Position numbers and translations under genes: made by a program. The notes under the pieces were generated by a model. That model was not told where the DNA came from. It saw only the letters and a program-made list of their open reading frames with translations, and searched no databases. Positions 1 through 11,310 of a DNA stretch of 64,000 nt are shown here, in pieces. Within the stretch, counting starts at the first letter, position 1. Each line of letters starts with the position of its first letter. The stretch lies in contig JAURVB010012364.1 in assembly GCA_033002965.1 (NCBI GenBank), positions 1-64,000 on the forward strand. Direction: 5' to 3'. The DNA comes from Piper betle (Eukaryota > Streptophyta > Magnoliopsida > Piperales > Piperaceae).

Positions 1-1590
1 CAATGTCCTTATATCCATGTAAAAATCAAAAATAGGAGGCTGGCTTGCTAAGGGCAATCCCTCCTTTCGGATATTTTACTCTCTCAATAACTTTTTCCGG
101 GCTGGTTTTCTTGGTACCCTTGTACTTACATTGTAGAGAGAAATATGAAAACTAAATGTAAAATAACGATGTGAAGGAGTGATATTTTTGTTTGGTTCAC
201 CTCTTTTTCCCCGGTCAAAATAATGAGTAGCAAAAACATATTAATATTTTGTCGCAAAGTATCAAACAATAAGTTGATACAGAAATTGTTATTGCCAGTG
301 GGCGTAGCTTAGCTTTTTACTTCTTCTTTTTCTTTTTTTTCTTTTTTCCTTTTTTGATAAGTCATGTGTATATTGTATGACAAAAGTAGCATGAAAGATT
401 ATTATATTAATGGCTAAAATTAGAATTTCAATTTAAATAAAATGTTATCATTCATGTATTCTTAGTAAGCCAAGATGCGGGGATGCCTAGGTAGGGCACT
501 CTTAACGTACCTATCCTCCAATTGCATGCGTAAGTTTAATTACTACGATAAGCATATGTTAGATAACTTAGAATCAACTAGTGTTTAATATTTCTATTAT
601 CACCTAAGAAGAAATCTTGCCACCCATTAAAAATGCAAATGAATATTATTTCTTTGAACCGGATAAGGTTAATTTATTATCCAACCGTCTTTCTAATTTA
701 AGGGCTCGTTATTTGTTTATTGTTGATGTTATGAGTGTAATTGGATAAGTCTTTGCCGACAATTTTGATCAACACATATTCTTTTCATGTTTATCAATCA
801 ATTATTGTGATTGATTTATGTGGCACATGCAATGTCCATGATTTCAGGCCCACATGATATATTAACAGAAGACATGAGGCATCTTTTAGGAATATATGCT
901 TTTGTTTGGTGGGCCATGAATTAATGAAGATATAAAATTGGCTGCAACATGTCTATTATAAAATCAAGTGTTGATTCATTTTTTTAAACAAATAGTTTTG
1001 GACCCAGAGACTGAAAATTTTAACTGAATGTATAATTTTCCATAATATATGAATGTGCTTGGATTTTTTTATTAAATATAACTATTACTCAAAATAATTT
1101 CTTTCTATGTCCAACACCCAAAAAAAGTTATCATTTAGGATTTCAGTTTGAGGGATTTTATTTTGTAGTCTGGTGAAGCTGATGTTCCACTAATTGTGAA
1201 CAAAATACTAGAAATGAAACATGGTATTTGAAATTTTTTTAATGATAAGTACATGTAAAATTTCTCTTTTATACAGTTGAGCAAAATTATAATCTCCACA
1301 TGGGTTTCCATACACAATCTTATTACAAGGAAGGAACATCAAAAAAGGGACATCCAATTAGAAATTAACCTAGTTCAAGCAGCTGGCTATCTAACACTAA
1401 TAAAACTGTTCATGTACATATCAAAAGGGTATTTTGCCCATGATATCAGCATGCAAGTTACGCATGTAACAGCAAACCCTTTTATCTCATGTGAAATGAA
1501 AGTTCCATGATGTTTGATCTTCCATTTGTTTTTTTTTCTTTTTCGACTTGAGGTGCTCCCAACTTCATATTTATGTTATGAAGTCTCTGA
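1..1590. other. AT-rich intergenic DNA
   Basis: This stretch lies downstream of the minus-strand Aux/IAA gene. Short open frames around 1135-1510 overlap on opposite strands and show no domain, codon bias or splice context, so I call no gene. The last few hundred bases probably include that gene's 3' UTR, but no polyadenylation site is clear. Confidence 0.6.
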
Positions 1591-1594
1591 GAAC

Positions 1595-2422
1595 TTACAA
1601 GCTAGATCCAAGTCCTCTTGCCTCTGATCCCTTCATTATTCTCAACCTCTTGCATGAGGAGATGAACATCCTGCATATCCAAAAACATGATTAATATTTA
1701 TATAAAAGAGAGAAAACAAGGATGGATGTAGATCTAGAGAATGGAGATGAGGAACTTACTCAAAGGGAACATCACCAACCAACATCCAGTCTCCATCTTT
1801 ATCTTCATATGTAAGAGAAAACTCTGATTTGTTGCTGCTTTCCTTCCCAGGAAGCTCATCTGAAAATTCATCAATAATAGTTTAGAAACATTCTTAGATC
1901 TATTAGATATAGTGATTTTATTAATCAAGAAACACAAATTATAAACAAACTTTTAAATCCGAATGGTTTGCTACCTAGCTCAAAGCACTTGAATATGTTT
2001 TCCAAGGCACAAAGTAGCTCCTTGTAGCCTTGGTAGGCCTTGAGGTCAACCTTTCTCAAATAAGGAGCACCATCCATGCTCACTTTCACATATATCCCTC
2101 CGCCGGACTCCGGCTCGGCGGCAGTCTTGTTGGCCATGACGGCGTTCCGCCGGAAAGACCGGACTGGCGGCCAGCCCACAACCTGAGCCCTGACAAAACA
2201 ACAACACATCACCTCACCTTCATTAATACTCAACAATCACACTAGTATTATTCTTCGATCCATAACATGTTATGAACTTAATCAAACTTACTTCACCGGC
2301 ACCTCCCTCCCTGTCTTAGCTCCATCGTCCTCCGCCGCCTCCGCCATTCTCTTGCTTCCCCTCGGCTCCGCCGAGTCTCCTCCGGGAAGGCCTAGAGTCA
2401 GCTCGGTCGCCTTGAGATCCAT
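1595..2422 (-). CDS. IAA: Aux/IAA auxin-responsive repressor, short class (4 exons, 173 aa)
   Basis: This gene encodes a nuclear Aux/IAA protein that binds ARF transcription factors and is degraded through TIR1/AFB when auxin is present. Minus-strand exons are 2422-2292, 2189-1975, 1859-1760 and 1670-1595. All introns are GT-AG, and the 522 nt join into 173 codons plus TAA without a break. Domain I is the EAR-type TELTLGLPG at residues 6-14. Domain II is the degron [11 protein letters not shown] near residue 47, directly after the first intron. Domain III starts at [15 protein letters not shown]. Domain IV carries [15 protein letters not shown], and the C terminus has [10 protein letters not shown]. 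The protein is short and lacks the long domain I-II linker, like the Arabidopsis IAA1-IAA4 class (known family fact; assignment is inference). The start is the only ATG directly before domain I. It faces away from the second Aux/IAA gene 17 kb away. Confidence 0.96.
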
Positions 2423-2541
2423 CTTGCTCTCTATGATAATTTTTCTACCTAAATGTAGTACTCCGTCTTCTTTGCTACTAAATAAAAATATGCACTAAAC
2501 AAACAACAAAGGTGGTGGAGGTATGAGTGGGTGGAGCATGA

Positions 2542-2588
2542 GATATATATGAATAGTGTATAAATGGAGGGCGGGTGAGGGTTGTCGG
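2542..2588 (-). promoter_or_regulatory. Putative core promoter and ARF-type site of the minus-strand Aux/IAA gene
   Basis: Reading the minus strand, an ATATATATCT stretch at 2542-2551 lies about 120 bp before the ATG and could be the TATA box. TGTCGG, a form of the auxin response element bound well by ARFs, is at 2583-2588 on the plus strand. Aux/IAA genes are typically auxin-induced through such sites. Both are short motif matches only. Confidence 0.4.
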
Positions 2589-2599
2589 TCACATGAGTC

Positions 2600-3831
2600 G
2601 CACTTTCGAGGGGATTGCCCCACAGTTGGGGGGCATGGGGTGGACAGCAAGCTTGGACGGTTGAGATGGGAGGGATGGGACGAGGATTGCCGTCAGATTA
2701 GGATGGCATGGGCATGTGGTGAAGGGGTTGGCCACGTTATTGAAGATAGGGACATGGCATGTGATGGGTGCCATGGGCATTGGTCGGATCGCTGCTTTTA
2801 TTTTTTTGACCTAATTTATTCGATTAAATCTAATTAATTAGATCAAGGGTTGCTAATTGTTTGTTTATATTGAAAGAAAAATATGGTCTCAAAAAGTAGT
2901 GATCGAATAATTAGGACGGTTGGATAGTGCCGTATTTTTTGTAAACTTGACTCCTATCAAGTTGAGATTAATTAGGCTACTTAATTAGGGTTTAGATTGA
3001 TCTCATACTAAGTCAACTTATTTATTTATATTGTTTTAAGTGAATTAATCTATAACCAATTCATAATCTTGACGAATTTCCAACCTTTGATTTACAATTA
3101 AACTTTGGCAACCATATTTTTAAAGCTACAAAAGTAGGGGACAAATGACTAGCATCACGTATTTTTTGTGATTAAAATTAAAAGTATATGCGATCGAGTG
3201 TGAATGATTTTTTTCTAAAAAAAAATCATACAAATGAAAAAAGGGCTTTATCTATTACAAGTTCATGCACCCATTCAAGGGATGAGCAATCAGGTAGTCC
3301 AACTGAAGTTGTGGACAAATTTGAGTGTCCTTCGAATTCTTTGAACGAAATAGGATAAACACATGAACATAAACATGATAAATATTGAATTCCTACTCAG
3401 GTTCTCTCCATTAATAACATTAGTTGCAAAATATAATAATATAAATGAAGGTGGAAGAAAAGGATTATCAATTCTTTCTACTTCTTTATAGTTTTATCTT
3501 TGTGTTTTTTCAAAAAAAGTTTTTTAATATGAGGAAAAAATTGTTGTAATTTGAGAACCTTCGATGCAATGTAGGAATACACAATGGAGACCAGACAAAG
3601 CTCTTGTGTTGAGCTAAATATGGACCAAAAGCAGCAGCCATATCAGACCAGAAGAGCGGCACTCCACCCTTGGTAGGTTTGAACTTTGAATGAACTTACA
3701 AATGAGCAGACAAGTTCATGATCATCTAAATAATTTCAGGTAGGCACAAATATGAATATAAATTCATATAGAATTAGTTGTTCTAACTATTGATAAAATT
3801 ATAATGAAAATGTACACTAATCACAAAAGAA

Positions 3832-3871
<40 letters not shown>

Positions 3872-4245
3872 AATTGGTTGAAAACCTGGAACAAGAAGAA
3901 AGATTGAAATTATAAATTGGACGTGCAATGCTTATCTAAATAATATTATTATAAAAATGGCATTTTATGTCTATTCTGAATAATAATAAAGTAAATTTAA
4001 TATTAAGTTTTAACCTTAATTTGGTCAGAGGTACAACAATGCATGTCTCAATTATTCAATAAAGTGGGAGCCACATTCATAAATGAGTTCGTACGTGTGA
4101 TCAGCCTTTGCAACCTTCTCAAATATATTTGGACCGATGAATAAATACACCAGTCTGGCAGTTTTTTCATGACAAAATACTTACTAAAAGAAATTCTAAT
4201 GACAATTTTATTTTTTCTCGTACCCTGACATGTTCGTGTACAAAT
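2600..4245. other. AT-rich intergenic DNA with a (TA)n tract
   Basis: No gene is supported here. A (TA)n microsatellite lies at about 3835-3867. The moderately GC-rich 2560-2790 block upstream of the Aux/IAA promoter has open frames on both strands but no recognisable protein. Confidence 0.55.
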
Positions 4246-4249
4246 TATA

Positions 4250-4600
4250 GATTAAAAATTAGAGCCTTAGATTCATCGAGTGGAGTTGATTCGGCATAAT
4301 TTTAACCTGACTTGAATCATTTCTATTATTTTTAAAATTAAGTAAATAAAATATTGTATGAAATTAACATATAATATTTTTTTAACATTTAAAATTGATA
4401 AATATATGATTTACACCATTTTGAATTATTAATTCAGCTAAATCAAATGAAACATAAAATACTTTAATAACTTTTAATATTACTTGACTTGGGAGTCGAT
4501 TATAAAATCTTTTCCAAGTAAATTATTTGTAGAATTTGACTCGAAAAACGGAATAGAGTCGAGTCAGCGAATTTTTAATGTTAAAAAAATATTTGATTTG
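4250..4600 (+). repeat. Dispersed ~370 bp AT-rich repeat, copy A
   Basis: Diverged copy of a repeat also seen at 7575-7935, 12015-12355 and 59270-59665. Shared landmarks in order are a GAGTTGA block, an 'aaattgataaatatat' tract, 'ttattaattta', a 'gactt...gagtcaatta' block and a closing 'aaaaaa..ttttaaaat'. There is no coding potential. It could be an old non-autonomous element; the class is unknown. Confidence 0.55.
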
Positions 4601-4835
4601 ATGTATATTATATATATCGTCAAAGATTTATTATAACACTTGTTACAATCAATTCGTTGTGACATTTATTTACTTGATTTATATCTTTTTAATTGGAAGT
4701 GTTTAAAATTTTAATTATAATAATTTAATTATTTTCCTTCAATTAAAAAGATTTAAATTAATTATATAAATAATACAGTGAGTTTGCTATAACACTGACT
4801 AGATCAAATCAGTAGCCCTATATATATATATATAT

Positions 4836-6810
4836 GGGGAAAGGGTTGCTGTCCTGCAGTTTTCAGCCGTTGGATGAAATCATCCAACAGCTGAAAATCC
4901 CAACCCTTTCCCACCCCCCTTTCCTCCCCCCTTCCCCACCCCCCCCTCCACTTTTAGCCCCTCCCGCCGGTTTCACCCCCTCCAGCCGCGCATATTCCAC
5001 CCGCCCCGCGCCCCTCGCCCATCTCCCTGCCCCACTCCTCTCTCCGCCCCAACCACATCCCCCCACCATCCCCACCCCGAGGCCGCCCACCCCTGTTTTT
5101 GCCGGAGCGGCTTTGGGTCACCCGGGGCCGCCTAGGCTTGGGGAAGAGTCCGGAAGGGGGGATGGGAGCTACGGATGGTCGCCCGGTGGTGACGACGATT
5201 TCTGACTGCGGCATTGCCGATGGCGGCCGACCAACGTGCAATACAATACGCGAAAAAGTGGCGGCTTTCTCGCCCCTCAGCAGCACCTCAAGTTGTATTG
5301 AGGTTGACGACGACGAGGGAGGCTTGACGAGAAGACGGTGGCATCTAGACGACCGGCTGTGCCGAGGCCGGCGGCATTCCACGAAACAGAGTAGGCAGTG
5401 GCGGCGAATAGGCTAAGGGAAAGAGAAAGAGGGGAAAGGAAGGAAAGAGGAGCGAGCGATGGCGGGTCAGGAGCGAGTCAAGTTTTTATTACAAAATTAT
5501 TTTATATATTTTTAAAAATTTATTTCTTAATATTGACTCGAGCGGGAGTTAGTCAAGTTTTTATTACGAAATAAAATTTTGAAAAATAAACTAATTCTGA
5601 TCAATTTTTTTAAAACAATTATTTTAAAATATTGACTCGAGTGAGGAGCGAGTCAAGTTTTTATTATGAAATTATTTTATATATTTTTTAAAAATTTATT
5701 TCTTAATATTGACTCGAGCGGGGAGCGAGTCAAGTTTTTATTACAAAATAAAATTTTAAAAAATAAACTAATTCTGTCAAATTTTTTTAAAACAATTATT
5801 TTAAAATATTAACTCGAGTGAGGAGCGAGTCAAGTTTTTATTACGAAATTATTTTATATTTTTTTAAAAATTTATTTCTTAATATTCACTCGAGCGGGAG
5901 CGAGTCAAGTTTTTATTACAAAATAAAATTTTGAAAAATAAACTAATTCTGTCAATTTTTTTAAAACTATTATTTTAAAATATTGACTCGAGTCAGGAGC
6001 GAGTCAAGTTTTTATTATGAAATTATTTTATATGTTTTTTAAAAAAATTTCTTAATATTGACTCGAGCGGGGAGCGAGTCAAGCTTTTATTATAAAATAA
6101 AATTTTATAAATAAACTAATTCTGTCAATTTTTTTAAACAATTATTTTAAAATATTGACTTGAGTCAGGAGCGAGTCAAGTTTTTATTACGAAATTATTT
6201 TATATATTTTTTAAAAATTTATTTCTTAATATTGACTCGAGCTGGGAGCGAGTCAAATTTTATTACGAAATTGCCATCGAGTCATTTTCTTCTCCCCGAC
6301 ATCCCCTATTTCTCCCCTACTGACGTTCGCCCTCCACCGCGACCGTCGGCGACCTCGCCGCCGGCGTTACCTGCACCATAGCCGGCTAGAACCGCCATCG
6401 CCGCAGCCGGAAATCGTCGCCACCACCGGGCGACCATCCGTGGTCCCCGTCCCCCCCTTCCGGACTCTTCCCCAAGCCTAGGCGGCCCCGGGTGACCCAA
6501 GGCCGCTCCGGCAAAAACAGGGGTGGGCAGCCTCGGGGTGGGGATGGTGGGGGGATGTGGTTGGGGTGGAGCGAGGCGTGGGGCGGGGAGAGGGGCGAGG
6601 GGCGTGGGAGAGGAGCGAGGGCCGCGGGGGGGGGGGGTGGGGTGGAATATGCACAGCCAAAGGGGCTGAAAGTGGAAGGGGAAGGGGGGGAGGAAGGGGG
6701 GGAAAGGGGGTGTGGGAAAGGGTTGGGATTTTCAGCCATTGGATGATTTCATCCAACGGCTGAAAACTGCGGGACAGCCATCTTAGCTGTCCTGCAAGAC
6801 AGCAACCCTT

Positions 6811-6815
<5 letters not shown>
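4836..6815. mobile_element. TA-targeted terminal-inverted-repeat element E1
   Basis: The element starts GGGGAAAGGGTTGCTGTC and ends in the inverse of AGAGAAAGGGTTGCTGTC, set directly in TA dinucleotide repeats on both sides. The inverted repeats extend about 400 bp inward (4836-5230 against 6385-6815), including the C-rich tract and the 'gccggagcggc' block. Just inside each end is a palindrome built on CAGCCGTTGGAT...ATCCAA(C/T)GGCTG. The right end also has a GGACAGC...GCTGTCC hairpin. The centre is a tandem array. Proline-rich and glycine-rich open frames come from the GC-rich arms and resemble no protein. It is non-autonomous. The long TIRs suggest Mutator-like, but TA target duplication fits other superfamilies, so the class is left open. 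Confidence 0.75.
5460..6265 (+). repeat. ~175 bp tandem array of paired TTGACTCG hairpins
   Basis: About four and a half units of roughly 175 bp, each made of two related half-units. Each half carries 'TTGACTCGAG' followed by 'GAGCGAGTCAAG' and 'tttttattacgaaa'. The ACTCGAG motif recurs near 5533, 5634, 5710, 5811, 5887, 5986, 6059 and 6234. The inverted arms TTGACTCG and CGAGTCAA can pair as a hairpin in most units. A related array sits inside E4 at 47205-48310. Confidence 0.8.

Positions 6816-6878
<63 letters not shown>
6815..6878. repeat. (TA)n-(TG)n compound microsatellite
   Basis: TA repeats run directly into a (TG)n run at about 6844-6878, just outside the right end of E1. Confidence 0.9.
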
Positions 6879-6879
<1 letters not shown>

Positions 6880-6938
6880 CATGAACCATCTAGGCAAGGA
6901 TCCCACGTCTCCCCGAGTCTTAGATCCCCGTCAAGCTG

Positions 6939-6994
6939 TCCAGCCTCTTACCTATACGCCAAAAAATCCAGCCTCTTACCTATACGCCAAAAAA
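6939..6994 (+). repeat. Perfect tandem duplication of 28 bp
   Basis: Two identical 28 bp units lie back to back (6939-6966 and 6967-6994), each containing CCTCTTACCTATACGCC and a short A run. They look like a recent slippage or repair duplication. Confidence 0.85.
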
Positions 6995-7574
6995 GTGAGA
7001 CACTAAATATGGGGCCAAATATGAGGAATGGACTTGAACTGTTTTGGGGCCAAAGGACAGGACCACACGCTCTAAACCTGTCGAATTGTCTATAGCCTCA
7101 ACTTCATGTGTAGATAAGTGTCACTACCAAATTTATTGACTTGGCTTCCTATAGTATTATGTATGTAGCATGGCTTAGGATGTGATAGACAACATACTAC
7201 AGCTATTGCAATCACCTTTCTATCCATGTTGCTTTCATGCTTGCTCATGTCCTCTTGTCAAGATGTTTGTATATGAGCATTTGGACCTCATGCATTTACA
7301 TGGGTCAAACCAACATTTTGAATCGAGTTGTGGTCATTAATTAAGACTGAATTGGAATTCACTAAATATATATAATTACATTTTTTTCTTCTCTTTTAGT
7401 GAATCAATTATATCATTTGAAGATCATCTCTCATTTTGTAATATTTAAAATCATGGCTGAGATAACAAAAAAATTGTGTTCTAATGATCTCATCAGCTAG
7501 TACTTTTACCAGAGTTAGGCTATCTAGCCGACGATGCTCTACTTATCAACATTGTCAACAAACTATGATCAAAT

Positions 7575-7935
7575 GTGGTTGTAATTTAAAATCTCAATAT
7601 TCGGAATCAACTCGGCATGTTATAGAGTAGAGTTGACTAAGAGTACTTTACATTATTTTTTCAATCAAACAAAAAAAATAATGTTATATAGAATTAGTAC
7701 ATATTGCTCTCTTTGAAATTAATTATAAATATAATTTTTATTACTTTAAATTATTAATTTATCTAAATAAAAAAATAATATATTTTATATTTTTACTTAA
7801 CTCATTGAGTCAATTATATAATCTTTCAATAATTAAAGATTCATTCATGGAATTTGACTTGAGAAGTCAAGTAGTGGAAATGAATCCATAAATTTTTTAA
7901 GTAAAAAAAAGTTTTAAAATTGTTGATACAATGCA
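7575..7935 (+). repeat. Dispersed ~370 bp AT-rich repeat, copy B
   Basis: Same order of landmarks as the 4250-4600 copy: CGGAATCAACTCGGCATG, a 'gagttgact' block, an AT tract with 'attattaattta', 'gagtcaattat', 'gacttgagaagtc' and a closing A-rich tract ending 'gttttaaaat'. Non-coding. The flanking DNA (6995-7574 and 7936-8040) shows nothing else I can name. Confidence 0.55.
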
Positions 7936-8040
7936 AACTTGGCATAACTTAACGGGTGGATTATCATTACCAACACAACTAAGCCGACGATCAACCTAAT
8001 TTATAATAATGTAGCGTACATATATGACAATTTTTCTCAT

Positions 8041-8745
8041 GAGAACGGCACCACACTTTTAAAGTGTTGTGCCCTCCTCAAAGTGAATAGAAATCATTGG
8101 ATATGCAAAGATATCAAACGGCTTGGATGAAAGATACTATTTTCATTGCTTTGCCAATTTTACCTCTGAATATTGTTTGCTTACCAGGAAAAGAAGATGA
8201 AGCGTCAATGGCATCTCTGTGTCTCTATCTCAGGAGAAAAATTTTCCTTGTTAAAAAAACTCTCCTACAAATTTAATCGTCTTCGTCGAGAGATCTCACC
8301 AACTCATTCCACACCCTTCCAATATCGAACAACACCACCCCTCCCGGTCATGGTGCAGAACATTCTAGTCACCGGCGGCGCCGGCTACATCGACAGCCAC
8401 ACCATCCTCCAACTCCTCCATGACGACTTCAACATCATCGTCATCGACAACCTCAACAATGCTTCCAAGCTCGCCGTCAAGCGTGTCACCTGTTTCGATT
8501 GTATATTTGAGTAGATGATTTATATGATGTGATCATCACTTCTTTCGGATTTTGAGAAATGTAGTAGAAGGGTATGTCTTATTGAATTGGAGGTGGTTTT
8601 AGAACATATGAATCTGCATAATTGGTTCAATTCTTACTCGATATATGCAAAGTGTGGATCTGTGATTGCGTTTGTAGCTTTTCATCGAGGAAATTCTACA
8701 AATTGATTGTATGTATTTCAATTTCAGCTTTTTATTGAGGAATGT
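8041..8745 (+). repeat. Left terminal inverted repeat of the Mutator-like element
   Basis: Pairs with 10622-11310 in reverse orientation over almost its whole length, interrupted by small indels. It contains the epimerase exon fragment, its 5' leader ('aagaagatgaagcgtcaatgg' type sequence) and ~230 bp of following DNA up to TTTTTATTGAGGAA. Confidence 0.85.
8350..8514 (+). pseudogene. UDP-glucose 4-epimerase first-exon fragment, left TIR copy
   Basis: This 54-codon frame encodes the N terminus of a plant UDP-glucose 4-epimerase, the NAD-dependent enzyme that interconverts UDP-glucose and UDP-galactose in the cytosol. The residues [14 protein letters not shown] and [16 protein letters not shown] are the Rossmann-fold nucleotide site. 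The last glycine of GxxGxxG is replaced by Asp (GGAGYID), which should damage NAD binding. The reading frame then runs into a stop a few codons after KRV, where a normal gene would splice onward. About 300 residues of enzyme are absent. It is a captured exon, not a gene. Confidence 0.85.
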
Positions 8746-8824
8746 CAACAACTCAAAGAAGTGAAAATATGAACTTTTTTCTCAAGCAATGTGAATAAAA
8801 AATCCATTTGGTGATTTTATCATA

Positions 8825-9666
8825 AGCTTTGATCGAGGACTTGCCCGACAATGCCATAGAGAATTGATGGCGGATGATGCAACAAAATTTACCAAGCCAA
8901 AGTTGAAAACCCCATTAGCTATGGAGAAGGAAATGACTAATATATTTTCAAGAAAGGTATTCTTTACATTTTAAGATAAACTTTTTACTGTGATGATGTA
9001 TTAAGTAGATCAAAGGTATCTTCTTGATGGAATAACATTCTTTGAAGTGAATAAGTTAGAAAAGAATAGAAGGGGGAGGCAAGTAAGATTTGATCCTTAT
9101 TTGAAGCATGCAATTTGCTCATGCCATAAATGTCCATACAGACATATTCTTTGTGCTTTGATGCATGTCAAGATTGCACATCTACGTGGACAATATATCA
9201 TGAAAAGATGGACTACCAATGCAAGAGAAGGCTTATTGTTTGACAATACATATGCTACATGATGGAATTGTATTTAGGCACCTTGAATTGTCTCAATTGG
9301 TATAAAAAATTATTGATGAAGGAGCTCTATCAAACGAAGGCATTTGGTGAGGCAAAAAATTCATGTATGCAACTTTTAAATTGTATTAGAGAAGTGAATG
9401 CAAATGTTGGAGTAACAATACCTCGTGCAAGTCAAAAGAGTAAGAAAAATAAAAATGGAATTACATACCGTGATCCTCAACTTGCTAGACCAAAAGATAG
9501 TGGAAAACGATTGAAGTCGGCACGTGAGAAAGCAAAAAAGAAGTCACAAGTATGCCATAGATGCAATAGGTGTGGTCACAATTTGAGAACTTGTTCTACC
9601 ATGAGGTACGGTCCAAACTTTGATTATTATTATTTAATTAAATTTTATTATATGTGCCTTATGTAG
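8825..9666 (+). pseudogene. FAR1/FHY3-type MULE transposase remnant (C-terminal half)
   Basis: Domesticated FAR1/FHY3 factors and MULE transposases share this architecture. Near 8837-8957 the frame reads a stretch ending with MTNIFSRK, matching the region before the zinc finger. At 9047-9262 there is a SWIM-type finger: ICSCHKCPYRHIL followed by YIMKRWT. From 9259 the C-terminal part ends in a zinc knuckle, CHRCNRCGHNLRTC (9553-9594), preceded by a basic DPQLARPKDSGKR linker. The DDE catalytic domain and N-terminal FAR1 domain are missing and the pieces are in different frames, so the element cannot move itself. Orientation matches the left TIR. Confidence 0.82.
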
Positions 9667-10362
9667 ACCTGTTGACGGTGGTTGTCCTATTGATGTGCAA
9701 ATTGGAAGTAAAATAGAAACTGAAAAGGTTGACTCTATGGAACAAGGGTATATATGTTTGTCTTGTAAATTATTCTCTCTGTCTTTTAAATACAATGCTT
9801 ATATGGCTCTCCTTTTTGTTTAATTTCAGGGTGCAAAGTGTAATGCTGGAGAAATCAATTTCTTTCAAATGGGATCTGTTTAAAAGAACTGTTAAGCTTC
9901 TCTCATATGAGAAATCAACTTCTTTTCTAATTTTGTTCTTTACAGCCATGACTATATGAAGGAAGAAATTGGTTATAGCTATCAAACAATATATTGATTA
10001 CGTTTGTCAAATTTAAATGCTTGTCTACTTGAATTATCTGGAATAAGATTCCAATCCCTTTCACTTGTTTAACAAATTTAAGAAAATTGAAAGCAACATA
10101 TTTATGCTTGAAGTCCATTCTGAGGAAGCAATGCAAGAAGCCACAGATCATATTTTATAATTGGACTTAATTACATTTGTTACAATTAAAAGCTGACCAA
10201 ATATAAAATATTATACAAATTGGGACATCTATCCTGTTGTCCTGCTAGACGAAAAAATATTATACACATATCTATCCATCAACACCTTGTACAACCGAAT
10301 TTAAATTGCTCTGGACAGTAAGATTGCAATTAATCAATTCTTTCATAGTCTTGGACCAATTA

Positions 10363-10593
<231 letters not shown>

Positions 10594-10621
10594 TTATGAG
10601 TTTGACCAAATAAATATCACG

Positions 10622-11310
10622 GCAGATTTCCTCAATAAAAAACTGAAATTTGAAATACATACAATCAATTTGTAGAATTTCCTCGATAAAAACCTACAAA
10701 TGCAATCAAAGATCCACACTTTGCATATATCGAGTAAGAATTGAACCGATTATGCAAATTTATATGTTCTAAAACCGCCTCCAATTCAATCTGACCTTCT
10801 ACTACATGTCTCAAAATCCGAAAGAGGTGATGATAACATCATATAAATCATTTACTCAAATATACGATCGAAAGAGGTGACGCGCTTGACGGCGAGCTCG
10901 GAGACATTGTTGAGGTTGTCAATGACGTCGACATTGAAGCCACCATGGAGGAGTTGGAAGACGGTGTGACTGCCGATGTAGTCTGCGGCTCCGGTGAGCA
11001 GAATATTCTGCGCCATGACCAGGAGGGGTGGTGTTGTTTGATATTAGAAGGTTTAGAATGGGTTCGTGAGATCTCTAGACAAAGACTATCTAGATTTGTA
11101 GGAGAGTTTTTTTAATGAGGAAAATTTTTCTCCTAAGATAGATACATAGAGACGCCATTGACGCTTCGTCTTCTTTTCTTGTCAGCAGATAATATAAAGG
11201 GGGTAAATTTGGCAAAAAAATAAAAATAGTATCTTTCATCCGAGCCGTTCAATATCTTTGTAAATCCAACAATTGTCATTCACTTTGAGGAGGGCACCTG
11301 TGGAGAAAAT
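10622..11310 (-). repeat. Right terminal inverted repeat of the Mutator-like element
   Basis: Reverse-complement partner of 8041-8745, ending at the outer block ATTCACTTTGAGGAGGGCAC. The divergence between the arms shows that this insertion is old. Confidence 0.85.
10852..11016 (-). pseudogene. UDP-glucose 4-epimerase first-exon fragment, right TIR copy
   Basis: Exactly the same length as the left copy (165 nt, ATG to stop). Residues include [20 protein letters not shown] and [16 protein letters not shown]. Here the third glycine of the nucleotide loop is kept but the second is replaced by Asp (GAADYIG), the opposite of the left copy. Both arms are thus defective, at different positions. Truncated and non-functional. 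Confidence 0.83.

Noticed and set aside
4834..5416. Long Pro-rich and Gly-rich open frames in E1 (both strands)
   Set aside because: They arise from C-rich DNA read in any frame, overlap each other, mirror the frames at 6386-6763 in the other TIR, and show no domain.
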